DNA from: M269 sp964640795
GTDB lineage: Bacteria > Pseudomonadota > Gammaproteobacteria > Enterobacterales > Alteromonadaceae
Assembly: GCA_964640795.1 (NCBI GenBank)
Contig: CAZXIN010000014.1
Coordinates: 41,108-105,107, forward strand
Direction: 5' to 3'
DNA: 64,000 bases
This document shows positions 49,188 to 58,792 of the stretch, one piece after another; position 1 is the stretch's first letter, and every line of letters starts with the position of its first letter. A program made the position numbers and the translations under genes. The notes below the pieces were generated by a model. It was not told where the DNA came from. It searched no databases and saw only the letters and a list, made by a program, of their open reading frames with translations.

Positions 49188-52100
49188 ATGGACGCGAAAA
49201 CGGAAATTGCTGTAAAAAATACGATCAATAGTGATCATTTTGTCGTTGGTATTGGGTCTTCCGCCGGTGGCATCGAAGCGCTTCAAGAGTTAATTAGGTA
49301 TTTACCTCAAGGTAACATCACTTACATTGTTTGCCAGCACCTTTCCCCTAGCCACGCAAGCATGCTGGTCGAAATTCTGGCTCGAGATTCCAATATTCCG
49401 ATTGAAACCATTGAAGAAGGTGCTTCAATTGAGCCCAACAAGATTTTTGTTACGCCGCCCAATTGCCATGTCGAAGTATCGGAACAAGGCTTTATTCTCG
49501 TTACGCCAGACAAAGAAGCTTTACCCAAACCCAACATTAACAAGTTGTTCAACTCTATTGCGCATCAATTTGGTCCTTGTGGCGCCGGTATTATCTTGTC
49601 TGGTACTGGATCAGACGGTGTGATAGGTGTCGCTTCAATTCGCGCTTGTGGTGGGATTAACATTGCGCAATCTCCAGATTTATGCAAATACCAAAGTATG
49701 CCTAATGCCGCTATAGCCACGGGCATGGTAGATGTCGTAGGCGGCATGCCTGAAATAGGTCTTGCCTTATCGCGTATCATGCGAGAAACAAGTGAAGAGC
49801 AAGAAAAATGGGCAGAAAATAAAACCTTTGCGAACATTCTCAGCTTTATCCAAAAAGAATCAAAGGTCGACTTGTCGGGTTATAAAAAGGCAACGATCAG
49901 TCGACGCATACAAAGGCGTTTATCGATACAAGGCCTTAAATCACTAGATCAGTACTTAAAATTCTTGAAGAAAACACCGGCTGAGGTGAATTCATTTGTT
50001 CAAGACTCCTTCATTGTTGTGACCGAATTCTTTAGAGACTCGGAGGCTTTCGAGGCACTTAAGAAGCTCATTTACGAAGCAATAAAAAATCGTGAATTTG
50101 GCGCTGAGATACGTATTTGGGTAGCGGGTTGTGCCACTGGAGAAGAAGCTTTTTCACTTGCGATTCTCATGGAGGAATACAACAAAACAGCGGAATACGT
50201 CATCAATTACAGAATTTTTGCGACTGATATTTCCAAGCCCGCAGTAGCACGCGCAAGGGCCGCCGAGTTTTCAAAAGAGCATATACAGAATTTACCAGGC
50301 GACTACCTAGTAAAGTATTTCGACAAACATGAAAAAAATTATGTGGTTAAGCGAAAGCTACGAGACCGTGTTGTATTCTCTTGCCATAACATGCTGTCAG
50401 ATCCACCTTTCTCCAATATTCACTTAGTGACATGTCGTAATGTATTGATCTACTTTAACGACAGCTTGCAAGCTAATTTACTTTCGACGTTCCATTTTTC
50501 ATTAGTTCCTCAAGGCTACTTATTTTTAGGCTCCGCAGAGTCTATCAGCGACCAAGGCCTATTTGTTCCCATTGAAAGAAAAATGCGGCTTTACGCAAGA
50601 GACAATACAAAAGAAACGGCACTTCCATTATCAGCTATCAATAAGCAATACGCACCGATAGTCAGTAAATCTCAGGAAAAATTCGTCAAGCCAACGGTGA
50701 GTAGTTCTGTCTATGAATACGTTGCTAAAGCTTATGGTCCACCAACGATAGTAGTTAATGACGATGACACCATTATTTATACATTTGGCGATATCGAATC
50801 ATTTTTAGAGCGTCGTGAAGGTTTGTCCACCCTAAATATTCTTGAATTGATTAGACAAGATATGCGAGCAGAACTTCGTGCGTTGGTTTTTAAAGCACGC
50901 CGAGAAGTCAAATCCGTAAAAGGTAGCCTATACGAGCGCCAAATTGATAAAGATGAGTCAAACAGTTGTCAAATATGTGTATCACCTTACGCTAATCAAT
51001 TGAGTAACTGGCTATATATTTCTTTCGTTTCCAAATCTGACGAATTTCAATCCACCTTTGCTGTTGGCAAAGACCTAGACAGTAATGACGAGCGAGCCTT
51101 GAATGTTCTCAAGAGTGAGCTCAACCAAACACGCGACAATTTGCAAACAGTTGTTGAAGAATTAGAGACATCCAACGAACAATTACAAGTTTATATCGAG
51201 GAACTACAATCTTCGAACGAAGAATATCAAAGCGCTAACGAAGAGCTACAAACAGTTAATGAAGAGTTGCAATCAACTAACGAAGAACTGTTAACCGTCA
51301 ATGACGAACTAGAAGAACGTACAAGAGCACAGGAGCAACTCTCTAACGATATTGTGAATATTCAGGATTCGCTTGAAATCCCGATGTTCATTGTGAATGA
51401 AGACTTCCGCATTAAAGTGTTCACTCAGCGTTGTAACATGGTGTCGAATATTAAGAACCTGAAAATTAATGACATCGTCTTTGCCATTGAATGGTATGGA
51501 CAAATCGCTCGTTTCAGGGAGTACCTGCAAGAAGTCTTAGCTTCAGGTAAAGTCAAAAAGTTTGATGTTGAAATTAAAGAGAAGTTCTATCTATGCCAAA
51601 TATCACCTTACCGTGATCAAGCCGGCAAGATCCAAGGCTTGACCATTATCTTCTATGAAACAACCGCTTTCCTCAATACACAATTAGCACTGAACAAAGA
51701 AAAGCATATTGCCCAAGCTACGCTGAACTCAATCTCTGATGGCGTTATCCGAGTTGAAGAGTCAGGTACTATCGACTTTATGAACCCTGCCGCTCAACGT
51801 TTGTTGCAATGGGACAGGGAATCAGTAAAACGAAAGCATATTGAAGAAATCTTCAAGGTTTTCGCTGACAACGAACCTATCGATGTCAAAGCTATTGTAG
51901 AAGTGGTTTGTCAAAACTATACAGCGAAAATTCCAGAGTGTGACCACTTTGTTATGAAGACTCGGTATGGCCAAGATATCGTCATTGAGTTCAATATTAC
52001 GTCGTTGTCTGACAATGAAAATGGCAGCCCTAGTGCACTCATTGTCTTTAGAGACGTAACAGAGAGACATTCTCAGCTTAAGCAGCTCTTGTGGAATAGC

Positions 52101-53399
52101 AAACATGATCCGCTTACCGGACTGATCAATCGAGACGAAATAGAACGCCGCATTGAAATGGCAATAATGACTGCGCGCCGCAATCACAATAACTCCACGT
52201 TCTTATACCTTGATTTAGACCAATTTAAGCTGGTTAATGATACTTGCGGGCACTTAGCTGGCGATCAGTTACTGAAACAAGTGTCAGAGATCATCATTAG
52301 CTGTATACGTTCAAGAGACACAGTAGCAAGACTTGGCGGTGATGAGTTTGCCGTTTTACTCGACAAATGTCCCTTAGTTGATTCGGAAAAAACGGCTAAA
52401 AAGATCCAAACCGCCATCTCTGATTATCGATTTGCATGGGAAGAGAAACTCTTCCGCATTGGCGTGAGTATCGGTATGGTCGAGATTAATGAACGCTCTG
52501 TACAAGTCTCTGACATCTTGAGTGAATCAGACGGTGCTTGTTATTCAGCAAAAGAGCAAGGACGAAATCGTATCCAGATTTGTGGCTCTGACAATGCTGA
52601 ACTAGAGCAACAGAAACTGCAAATGCGCAGTATTTCAGACATTAATGAAGCCATTGAAAACGATCACTTTCGCTTGTATTTCCAGAAAATTCACTGTTGT
52701 AAGACTGGGCACATTTTGTCATGGGAAGTACTTATTCGCATGTTCAACAAGCGTGGAGAGTTCTTACTCCCTGATAACTTTTTGCCTGCTGCAGAACGTT
52801 TCGGTTTGATTAATTTAATCGACCGCTGGGTACTCAAAAACAGTATGAAGAAGTTCTCAGAGTTTGCTGAATTTGGTGATATCAACCAGTTCCCACAGCT
52901 CAATATTAATATTTCTGGTGATACTGTTGGCAATGAGACCTTAATTAAAGAGCTCGAAGTTGGGTTACAAGAGCACAATATTCCACCCGAAAAAATATGT
53001 TTTGAAATCACCGAAACAGCGGCCATTAGAAATTTCTTGGGGGCTAAAAAATTCATGGAAGCCATCCGTGAAATGGGCTGCAAATTTGCGTTAGACGACT
53101 TTGGTACAGGCACCAGTTCGCTCTCTTATTTACGCGATTTACCTCTAGATTTTATCAAGATTGATAAGACATTTATCAATAACATCAACGATGACGAAAT
53201 CAATCGCAGCATTGTTCAATCAGTCTGCGATGTTTGTACTCTGATGGGTGTAGAAACCATCGCAGAGGGCGCAGAGCGACAAGAGCAGTTTGATATTTTG
53301 AAGGATATTGGTGCCTCAGCCATTCAAGGTTTCATCATTGGCAAACCTATACCCGTAGAGGAGTTTTTGTCGCAAATCAATGGCGGTAAGGAAACCTAA
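49188..53399 (+). CDS. CheB-CheR-PAS-GGDEF-EAL fusion signalling protein
   Basis: A 1403-residue cytoplasmic protein. Residues about 17-200 are a CheB methylesterase domain (GIGSSAGGIEAL, CQHLSPSH, LSGTGSDGV carry the Ser, His and Asp). Residues about 210-490 are a CheR methyltransferase (YKKATISRRIQRR, WVAGCATGEEAFSLA). A coiled coil with repeated Asn-Glu-Glu-Leu units is at about 650-710. Two PAS domains follow. GGDEF is intact at 1050-1054, and the EAL domain has EVL at 1180-1182 with DDFGTGTSSL and FIIGKP. It could therefore both make and break c-di-GMP, while the CheB/CheR part links to chemotaxis-type methylation. It follows the BLUF gene. AATGG-type leader only; ribosome site weak. Confidence 0.93.
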   Translation: MDAKTEIAVKNTINSDHFVVGIGSSAGGIEALQELIRYLPQGNITYIVCQHLSPSHASMLVEILARDSNIPIETIEEGASIEPNKIFVTPPNCHVEVSEQGFILVTPDKEALPKPNINKLFNSIAHQFGPCGAGIILSGTGSDGVIGVASIRACGGINIAQSPDLCKYQSMPNAAIATGMVDVVGGMPEIGLALSRIMRETSEEQEKWAENKTFANILSFIQKESKVDLSGYKKATISRRIQRRLSIQGLKSLDQYLKFLKKTPAEVNSFVQDSFIVVTEFFRDSEAFEALKKLIYEAIKNREFGAEIRIWVAGCATGEEAFSLAILMEEYNKTAEYVINYRIFATDISKPAVARARAAEFSKEHIQNLPGDYLVKYFDKHEKNYVVKRKLRDRVVFSCHNMLSDPPFSNIHLVTCRNVLIYFNDSLQANLLSTFHFSLVPQGYLFLGSAESISDQGLFVPIERKMRLYARDNTKETALPLSAINKQYAPIVSKSQEKFVKPTVSSSVYEYVAKAYGPPTIVVNDDDTIIYTFGDIESFLERREGLSTLNILELIRQDMRAELRALVFKARREVKSVKGSLYERQIDKDESNSCQICVSPYANQLSNWLYISFVSKSDEFQSTFAVGKDLDSNDERALNVLKSELNQTRDNLQTVVEELETSNEQLQVYIEELQSSNEEYQSANEELQTVNEELQSTNEELLTVNDELEERTRAQEQLSNDIVNIQDSLEIPMFIVNEDFRIKVFTQRCNMVSNIKNLKINDIVFAIEWYGQIARFREYLQEVLASGKVKKFDVEIKEKFYLCQISPYRDQAGKIQGLTIIFYETTAFLNTQLALNKEKHIAQATLNSISDGVIRVEESGTIDFMNPAAQRLLQWDRESVKRKHIEEIFKVFADNEPIDVKAIVEVVCQNYTAKIPECDHFVMKTRYGQDIVIEFNITSLSDNENGSPSALIVFRDVTERHSQLKQLLWNSKHDPLTGLINRDEIERRIEMAIMTARRNHNNSTFLYLDLDQFKLVNDTCGHLAGDQLLKQVSEIIISCIRSRDTVARLGGDEFAVLLDKCPLVDSEKTAKKIQTAISDYRFAWEEKLFRIGVSIGMVEINERSVQVSDILSESDGACYSAKEQGRNRIQICGSDNAELEQQKLQMRSISDINEAIENDHFRLYFQKIHCCKTGHILSWEVLIRMFNKRGEFLLPDNFLPAAERFGLINLIDRWVLKNSMKKFSEFAEFGDINQFPQLNINISGDTVGNETLIKELEVGLQEHNIPPEKICFEITETAAIRNFLGAKKFMEAIREMGCKFALDDFGTGTSSLSYLRDLPLDFIKIDKTFINNINDDEINRSIVQSVCDVCTLMGVETIAEGAERQEQFDILKDIGASAIQGFIIGKPIPVEEFLSQINGGKET

Positions 53400-53427
53400 C
53401 CTAACCCAAGTATTGGCATAAGCTTGC

Positions 53428-53457
53428 TGACCTCAGGCTCTAACCAGCCTGAGGTCA
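53428..53457. terminator. Strong stem-loop after the GGDEF-EAL gene
   Basis: TGACCTCAGGCT and AGCCTGAGGTCA make a perfect 12-bp stem with a 6-base loop, 28 bases after the stop. It lacks a T-run but is the only candidate terminator. Confidence 0.6.
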
Positions 53458-53469
53458 AACAACAGTAAG

Positions 53470-53515
53470 CAGCACAATATGCTACACACACCTAGAAGCT
53501 CAGAGTATTGTGCTG
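53470..53515. repeat. 10-bp inverted repeat in the same gap
   Basis: CAGCACAATA (53470-53479) and TATTGTGCTG (53506-53515) are exact inverse copies with a 26-base loop, directly beyond the terminator hairpin and 180 bases before the NDH-2 gene. It could be a second hairpin or the ends of a small repeat. Confidence 0.45.
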
Positions 53516-53695
53516 ATTATCCCCTAATTTATAGCTCGACAGTATCTCATTATTTCGTCATGATCTAACCATAGCGTTTTCACTTATGGTATCTCGTGCT
53601 TATATTTCTCCAATTTTCCTCTTTTTGCACTGTAGGTAAACCATTCTCCTCATCCACTATCGCTACCCGAATCTATTCAAACTTTAGGAAATATC

Positions 53696-54976
53696 ATGCA
53701 AAAAATAATCGTTGTGGGCGGGGGGGCGGGCGGCCTTGAACTAGTTACGAAATTAAGTAAAAACAAACTCGTCGACGTCATACTCGTTGACCGAAGCCAA
53801 ACGCATGTCTGGAAACCTTTGCTGCATGAGGTGGCTGCTGGCGTTATTGACAAGAACTCAGACGGTATAGACTACCGTATGCACGCTATGCGGCATAAGT
53901 ATCGTTTTGTTCTTGGCAACATGAGTGCTATCGACAACCAAAAGCACTGTATTCATCTTGATCCTCTCATGGATGAGCAAGGAGACGAGCTACTGCCAAT
54001 AAGGACCTTGCAGTACGATTCGCTCGTCCTTGCTATTGGTAGCGTCAGCAATGACTTTGGCACGCAAGGGGTTGCAGAGCATTGCTTTCTGTTGGATTCA
54101 CTCAAACAAGCGGAGCGCTTTCATAAAGCCCTATTGAATCAGCTACTTAAAATTAACCAACAAAAAAATGAAAGTGCCTGTCTAAAAGTTGCCATTGTAG
54201 GTGGCGGAGCCACAGGAACAGAGTTAGCCGCCGAGCTACATCATGTTGCTAACTTAGCAAAGCATTACGGTATGCCAGAAGTGACCTCTGACAGATTAAA
54301 AGTCTCTATTATTGAAGCCGGTGAGCGGATACTACCAGCGCTACCAGAACGTATAGCTAACTCAGCGAGAAATGCGCTCGCTCAACTCGGTATTGACGTG
54401 TTAGAAAACACAAGGGTATCGAGTGCTCAAAAGGACGGTTTTGTGACCAGTGATGACAAGCTTATTGAAGCTGATTTAATGGTCTGGGCCGCAGGTGTTA
54501 AGGCACCAGACTTTATTCAAGCCATGGGCATCTTTGAGACAAACCGGATGCAACAGATTTTAGTCAACGAGCACTTACAAAGCACAACCAACAGTAAAAT
54601 TTATGCGTTAGGTGATTGTTGTGGGTTTCTGCAACCCGATGGATCTTGGGTCCCCCCGAGGGCTCAATCAGCACACCAAATGGCAAGCTTAGTCGCCGCC
54701 AATGTGATCAATGATAGTAAAGGGCTGCCCTTAAAATCCTACCGTTATATCGACTATGGCTCACTAGTGCACCTTAGTAAGTACAGCACTGTGGGCAGCT
54801 TAATGGGTAGCCTAACGAATAGCAGTATGTTCATCGAAGGAAAGCTTGCCCGTTTGGTGTATGTCTCCTTGTATAACATGCACCAGTTTGCTGTTCATGG
54901 GTGGATTAAAGGTTTTTTTGTCCTTTTAAGCAGAAAGCTAAGCAACATTATAGGCCCCAAGTTGAAACTTCATTAA
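53696..54976 (+). CDS. ndh: Type II NADH dehydrogenase (NDH-2)
   Basis: A 426-residue FAD-dependent, non-proton-pumping NADH:quinone oxidoreductase. The FAD motif is VVGGGAGGLE (residues 6-15), with the WKPLLHEVAAG segment typical of NDH-2. The NAD motif is VAIVGGGATGTELAAEL near 166-182. The second FAD site is YALGDCCGF, and RAQSAHQMA with Gln binds the quinone ring region. A C-terminal amphipathic region (VYVSLYNMHQFAVHGW) anchors it to the membrane. It oxidises cytoplasmic NADH, including that made by formate dehydrogenase. It is transcribed alone, with GGAAAT just ahead of the ATG. Confidence 0.92.
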   Translation: MQKIIVVGGGAGGLELVTKLSKNKLVDVILVDRSQTHVWKPLLHEVAAGVIDKNSDGIDYRMHAMRHKYRFVLGNMSAIDNQKHCIHLDPLMDEQGDELLPIRTLQYDSLVLAIGSVSNDFGTQGVAEHCFLLDSLKQAERFHKALLNQLLKINQQKNESACLKVAIVGGGATGTELAAELHHVANLAKHYGMPEVTSDRLKVSIIEAGERILPALPERIANSARNALAQLGIDVLENTRVSSAQKDGFVTSDDKLIEADLMVWAAGVKAPDFIQAMGIFETNRMQQILVNEHLQSTTNSKIYALGDCCGFLQPDGSWVPPRAQSAHQMASLVAANVINDSKGLPLKSYRYIDYGSLVHLSKYSTVGSLMGSLTNSSMFIEGKLARLVYVSLYNMHQFAVHGWIKGFFVLLSRKLSNIIGPKLKLH

Positions 54977-54992
54977 AACACTCTACACAACA

Positions 54993-55604
54993 TTATAGCC
55001 AACCATTTTGGTGGGCTATCCGTGCAGCCTCAATGCGATTTTTCGCATTGAGCTTGCTCGATGCTGACGATAAATAATTACGTACAGTACCCGCCGACAA
55101 AAACAGCTTTCCAGCGATTTCTTCCGTCGAAAGCCCGTCTTTTGCTAAGCGAAGGGCATGACGCTCTTTGTCCGATAAAGGGTCTCGTTCCATCCATGAC
55201 TCAACCATCAATTCGGGTGCTATCGCCACACTCCCCCCATATACTTTTCGGATTGCGTCAATTAAATCCTGAGAGGGTGAGTCTTTCAGCAAATAACCTT
55301 TAACACCGCAGTCCATAGCACGCCGCAAATACCCACTTCGTGCGAAAGTCGTGAGTACTATCGTTTTGATAGGTGCGTTTTCCTCATGGATCCGCTGAGC
55401 CAATTCAAGCCCTGTCATGTCAGGCATTTCAATATCCGTCAAAACGATATCAATAGGCTCTCTATCATTTTCTTGAATATACCTCAGCGCATCGAGCCCA
55501 TTCGAACAACTATTGACAACATGCATATCGTCTTCTAATTCCAACAGGGTTGATAAAGCATTCAGCAACATAGTTTGATCTTCGGCGATTAGGATATTAA
55601 TCAT
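54993..55604 (-). CDS. NarL/DesR-type response regulator
   Basis: A 203-residue regulator. The receiver has acidic residues in LIAEDQT, the phosphorylation Asp in IVLTDIEMPDMTG and the Thr/Lys switch (VLTTFARSG, YLLKD). The LuxR-type helix-turn-helix occupies about 138-200: LSDKERHALRLAKDGLSTEE, LFLSAGTVRNYLSSASSKL, ending in AHQNGWL. This ending is typical of DesR/LnrK-like regulators. The start overlaps the kinase gene by four bases. It is likely to control its own operon through the TGACA-N2-TGTCA dyad near 58590. Confidence 0.92.
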   Translation of the reverse strand: MINILIAEDQTMLLNALSTLLELEDDMHVVNSCSNGLDALRYIQENDREPIDIVLTDIEMPDMTGLELAQRIHEENAPIKTIVLTTFARSGYLRRAMDCGVKGYLLKDSPSQDLIDAIRKVYGGSVAIAPELMVESWMERDPLSDKERHALRLAKDGLSTEEIAGKLFLSAGTVRNYLSSASSKLNAKNRIEAARIAHQNGWL

Positions 55605-56767
55605 ATGTTGGGAGCCTCTACTTGCGCGGCTAAAGGTAATGCTATCTCACTACAAATCCCTTGATTGGAAGGGCCATTCGTAAACTTAACATACCCCTTT
55701 AAAGCACTGACACGTTCTTGAATGCTCTTCAAACCAACACCTTCAGATTGCTCTTTGCCAAAACCTTGCCCGTTGTCTTTAACAAACAAAACGATACTCT
55801 CATCACTGCGTTTAATGATAACTTCAACTTTACTGGCACCAGCGTGTTTAACGATATTAGTCACTAACTCCCTCAACATAATCGCCAGCTCCTTGTTACC
55901 TTTTGGGCTTAGGTATAGGTCGAGATCTTCGGAGCTTGCTGGCATATTATCGAAGTTCTCAAACTGACAATCAAAATCAATATCAAGACTAGCGAACACA
56001 TGCTTCGCATTGGCAAGCTCACTCAATAAATCGCTGGTTCGATACCCCGACACAACCTCTCTCACTTGGCTCAAAGCGTCACGCGAAATTGTTTCCAGCT
56101 GGTTAATTTCTTGGCGAGCTTTCTCCAGATCTTTGTCTAGCAACCGCCCAGCCAAATCAGCTTTCAGTGTAATCACTGAAAAGGTGTGTCCAATAAGATC
56201 ATGTAAATCGCGAGCTATACGTTCTCTTTCAGCAACTTTAGCAAGGCGTTGTACCTCTTGATTCGACAAATACAATTCCTGCTTTTTTTCACTCAACACC
56301 GACTGATAAATATTGATAAAACCGATAATGAATGAAAAAACTAAGGCAGGCATAGAGAAATGCCACGCAAAATCCCAATACCAACTAATAAAAGCTGCCC
56401 ACAGCAAGATAATTAAAACGACAGAGAACGCATATTTGATTGGCCTTAACCGGCTACAAAAAGCAGCACCATAGATAAAAAGAGCACTTGCACTAGGGGT
56501 AACAAAGGCACTCAACGTTCCCAAAGCAATCGTCATCACAATATGAAGGATGACTTTATTGTGTGACACCCAATGACTATGAAAATAGACCACTAAAAAA
56601 GCCACAGTCGCCGAAGCCGTTAATATTTTATCTAGCACACTGTTAGAAAAAGCAAAAACAGGTACAAAAAACAGCGGCATATAGATTAACCACACATAAG
56701 GTGAAAAGTCCTCTTTCAATCCTCTAGGTAGTAAAAAACGATCAATTTTTCGTAACCATGCTTTCAT
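55601..56767 (-). CDS. DesK-type sensor histidine kinase
   Basis: A 388-residue kinase with about six N-terminal membrane helices (residues 25-160) and no large external domain. A short coiled linker precedes the HisKA_3 box ERERIARDLHDLIGHTFSVI with the phospho-acceptor His, followed by a HATPase domain (ELVTNIVKHAGASKVEV, DNGQGF, GVGLKSIQERV). Kinases of this form sense membrane state or membrane-active drugs. It follows the ABC permease gene by 25 bases and overlaps its response regulator. Confidence 0.92.
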   Translation of the reverse strand: MKAWLRKIDRFLLPRGLKEDFSPYVWLIYMPLFFVPVFAFSNSVLDKILTASATVAFLVVYFHSHWVSHNKVILHIVMTIALGTLSAFVTPSASALFIYGAAFCSRLRPIKYAFSVVLIILLWAAFISWYWDFAWHFSMPALVFSFIIGFINIYQSVLSEKKQELYLSNQEVQRLAKVAERERIARDLHDLIGHTFSVITLKADLAGRLLDKDLEKARQEINQLETISRDALSQVREVVSGYRTSDLLSELANAKHVFASLDIDFDCQFENFDNMPASSEDLDLYLSPKGNKELAIMLRELVTNIVKHAGASKVEVIIKRSDESIVLFVKDNGQGFGKEQSEGVGLKSIQERVSALKGYVKFTNGPSNQGICSEIALPLAAQVEAPNI

Positions 56768-56792
56768 TTAAACTCTTCTTAAGTTGTCAGTA

Positions 56793-57581
56793 TTAATCCG
56801 CTTTTCTACGCATCGCGAGTATCGCAGTTACAAAAAATATCAGTGTAAAAGCCCCTAATGCACTTAGGTGTAAAAAGATAGACGCCCCTTGATCTTGTGC
56901 GGTCACTTTTAGCGCCAATTGCGATAAGTGAAAAGGAGGCAAAAATTGTGCAAACGTCTGTAGAAAGCTTGGCAGCATGGTAACAGGTATCCACAAACCG
57001 GATAAAAATGACATTGGCAAATAGATAACATTCACAACAGCCGGTGCACTCTCTGCCTTCAATAATAAGCCCAGAGTCAACCCTAACAAGCAAAAAGGTA
57101 AACCTCCTATCACTAAAATAGTCGATAGCAACACGGATTGCGAAGCCGATAGCGAAACACCTGTCGTAAAACCAGCAACCATCCCTAAGACAAACAAAAC
57201 AATAATAGAAAAGCCCATAGACACAAAAACGCGACTGACAATCTGCGCTGAGCCCGGCATGGGTGAAGCTTCCTTTATATCTAACCACCCTTGCCCTCGT
57301 TCAACAGCTAACCCTGCCCCAAAAGAAAATAACGCTGGCCCCATAATACCGAACACGCCATAGGTACATAACAGGTAGCTTGAGGCTTCCACATTATCTT
57401 CATTTAACAGTACACCAAAGAAAAGATAAAAAAGTGCCGGGAACAAAATTGCTGGCAAAGAGAACGCTGGATTCCGAATTGTCTTAAGCCACTCATATTT
57501 ACTCTCTAATACATAGATATTCAGCCACTGTGCTAGCGACATATCACTCGGTTCTAGTTGAACGGAATTCGTTGGATTCAT
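56793..57581 (-). CDS. ABC-2 type exporter permease
   Basis: A 262-residue inner-membrane protein with six helices and a long N-terminal cytoplasmic segment. The ABC-2 block includes FPALFYLFFGVLL, FGAGLAVERGQGWLDIKEASP and the end helix region LPMSFLSGLWIPVTMLPSFLQ, a very common motif of drug and lipid exporters of this type. It overlaps the ATPase gene by four bases and precedes the kinase. Substrate unknown; membrane-active compounds are plausible because of the linked DesK-type kinase. Confidence 0.9.
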   Translation of the reverse strand: MNPTNSVQLEPSDMSLAQWLNIYVLESKYEWLKTIRNPAFSLPAILFPALFYLFFGVLLNEDNVEASSYLLCTYGVFGIMGPALFSFGAGLAVERGQGWLDIKEASPMPGSAQIVSRVFVSMGFSIIVLFVLGMVAGFTTGVSLSASQSVLLSTILVIGGLPFCLLGLTLGLLLKAESAPAVVNVIYLPMSFLSGLWIPVTMLPSFLQTFAQFLPPFHLSQLALKVTAQDQGASIFLHLSALGAFTLIFFVTAILAMRRKAD

Positions 57582-58504
57582 GATAATTCTCCTGCATCGT
57601 TTTCATTCAGCTGTAAAAAAGCATCTTCGAGACCAGCATTCGACATGCTCAAATCTTCAATATCTGGATACTGCGATAACAATATTTGTAATGTTTGCTT
57701 AGGTAACTGGGTTTGAATACGAATAAACCGACCGTCTGCCATTACCTTGACTACGCCAGCTAAACTTTCAAAAGCATCAGCTGGATATGCCGAACTAAAC
57801 CGAATAGTCGTGCTACTGACACTGGCTTTAATTTCTTCACTGGTTCCTTTCTTGATTAGCTCTCCCTCTTTCAGTAAGGCAATTTCATCTGCCAATGCAT
57901 CTGCTTCTGGTAGATAATGTGTCGTCAAGATAATCGACGTGCCTCGCGCTTTTAACTCCCTGATAGCAGCCCATAGTCGTTGCCTAGCTTCTATATCCAT
58001 ACCAACGCTCGGCTCATCTAAAAACAGTAAGCTTGGGTTGCCACAAATGCTCAACGCAAACAGCAATCGCTGCTTTTCACCGCCTGATAATGTCTTCGAG
58101 TACCTGTTTTGCAACTCTGACAAACCAGCATATTCAATAATCTCTTCATAGGGCATGGGTGACGGGTAATAACTTCGGAATAACTTAATATGCTCTTTTA
58201 CTTTAAGAGTTTCAGGCAAGTTTGCCACTTGCAACATAGCCCCCGAGCGCCTTTTGACACTCAAATGCCCTGGCACGGATGAAAACACACTCACTTGCCC
58301 TGAGTCAGCAGATAGCCTTCCTAATAGAACATTAATCAAGGTCGTTTTACCTGCACCATTAGCGCCAAGGATTGCCAATACTTGGCCAGCGTTAATATCT
58401 AAAGAGACATCGCTTAATGCCTTCTTACGGGAAAACGACTTATTCAGATGCCTAATTGATACAACTACCTTCGATGGTGACTCACTCTCTCTATGTTGCT
58501 GCAT
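57578..58504 (-). CDS. ABC exporter ATP-binding protein
   Basis: A 308-residue ATPase. Walker A is GANGAGKT, the Q-loop lies in GAMLQVANLPETLKV, the signature is LSGGEKQRLLFA, Walker B is LLFLDEPSVGMD and the switch His is in ILTTHYLPEAD. The extra C-terminal 85 residues are typical of the DrrA/NatA type. It is first in a four-gene operon: ATPase, permease, histidine kinase, response regulator, all overlapping or nearly so. A palindrome about 85 bases upstream may be the regulator's binding site. Confidence 0.92.
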   Translation of the reverse strand: MQQHRESESPSKVVVSIRHLNKSFSRKKALSDVSLDINAGQVLAILGANGAGKTTLINVLLGRLSADSGQVSVFSSVPGHLSVKRRSGAMLQVANLPETLKVKEHIKLFRSYYPSPMPYEEIIEYAGLSELQNRYSKTLSGGEKQRLLFALSICGNPSLLFLDEPSVGMDIEARQRLWAAIRELKARGTSIILTTHYLPEADALADEIALLKEGELIKKGTSEEIKASVSSTTIRFSSAYPADAFESLAGVVKVMADGRFIRIQTQLPKQTLQILLSQYPDIEDLSMSNAGLEDAFLQLNENDAGELS

Positions 58505-58586
58505 AATTCAACCTCACTAATCAACATGCTCTCAATATGCACCTTTGACCGATCGAAAAAGAGAGCAATGTGTCATCGATCATCAG

Positions 58587-58598
58587 TGACAAATGTCA
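58587..58598. promoter_or_regulatory. Dyad TGACA-N2-TGTCA upstream of ABC/two-component operon
   Basis: A perfect inverted repeat with 5-base arms about 83 bases before the ABC ATPase start. A further TGTCAT lies 16 bases to its left. NarL-type regulators of DesR/Lnr-like systems bind such short dyads and control their own exporter operon, so this is a candidate site. Confidence 0.45.
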
Positions 58599-58792
58599 TA
58601 TCCGTTAAACAACCTATTCCTTGCGACGGTTAATCAAGGATTTCTGTCATCTCATCACTTGAGCTTGTTTGTCCGTTTTTTATCGTAAGTTTTACCTACA
58701 TTTGCTTGTTCATCGCTACTGTTTAGTTAACGGCAAAGGCGATTAACGCCACAGATTAAAGAAACAGGCGAAAGCCAAATGAGGAAAGAGAA

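Noticed and set aside
52719..52733. EVL instead of EAL as evidence for an inactive phosphodiesterase
   Set aside because: The catalytic Glu is kept and the other metal motifs (DDFGTG) are present; EVL variants can be active, so no claim is made.
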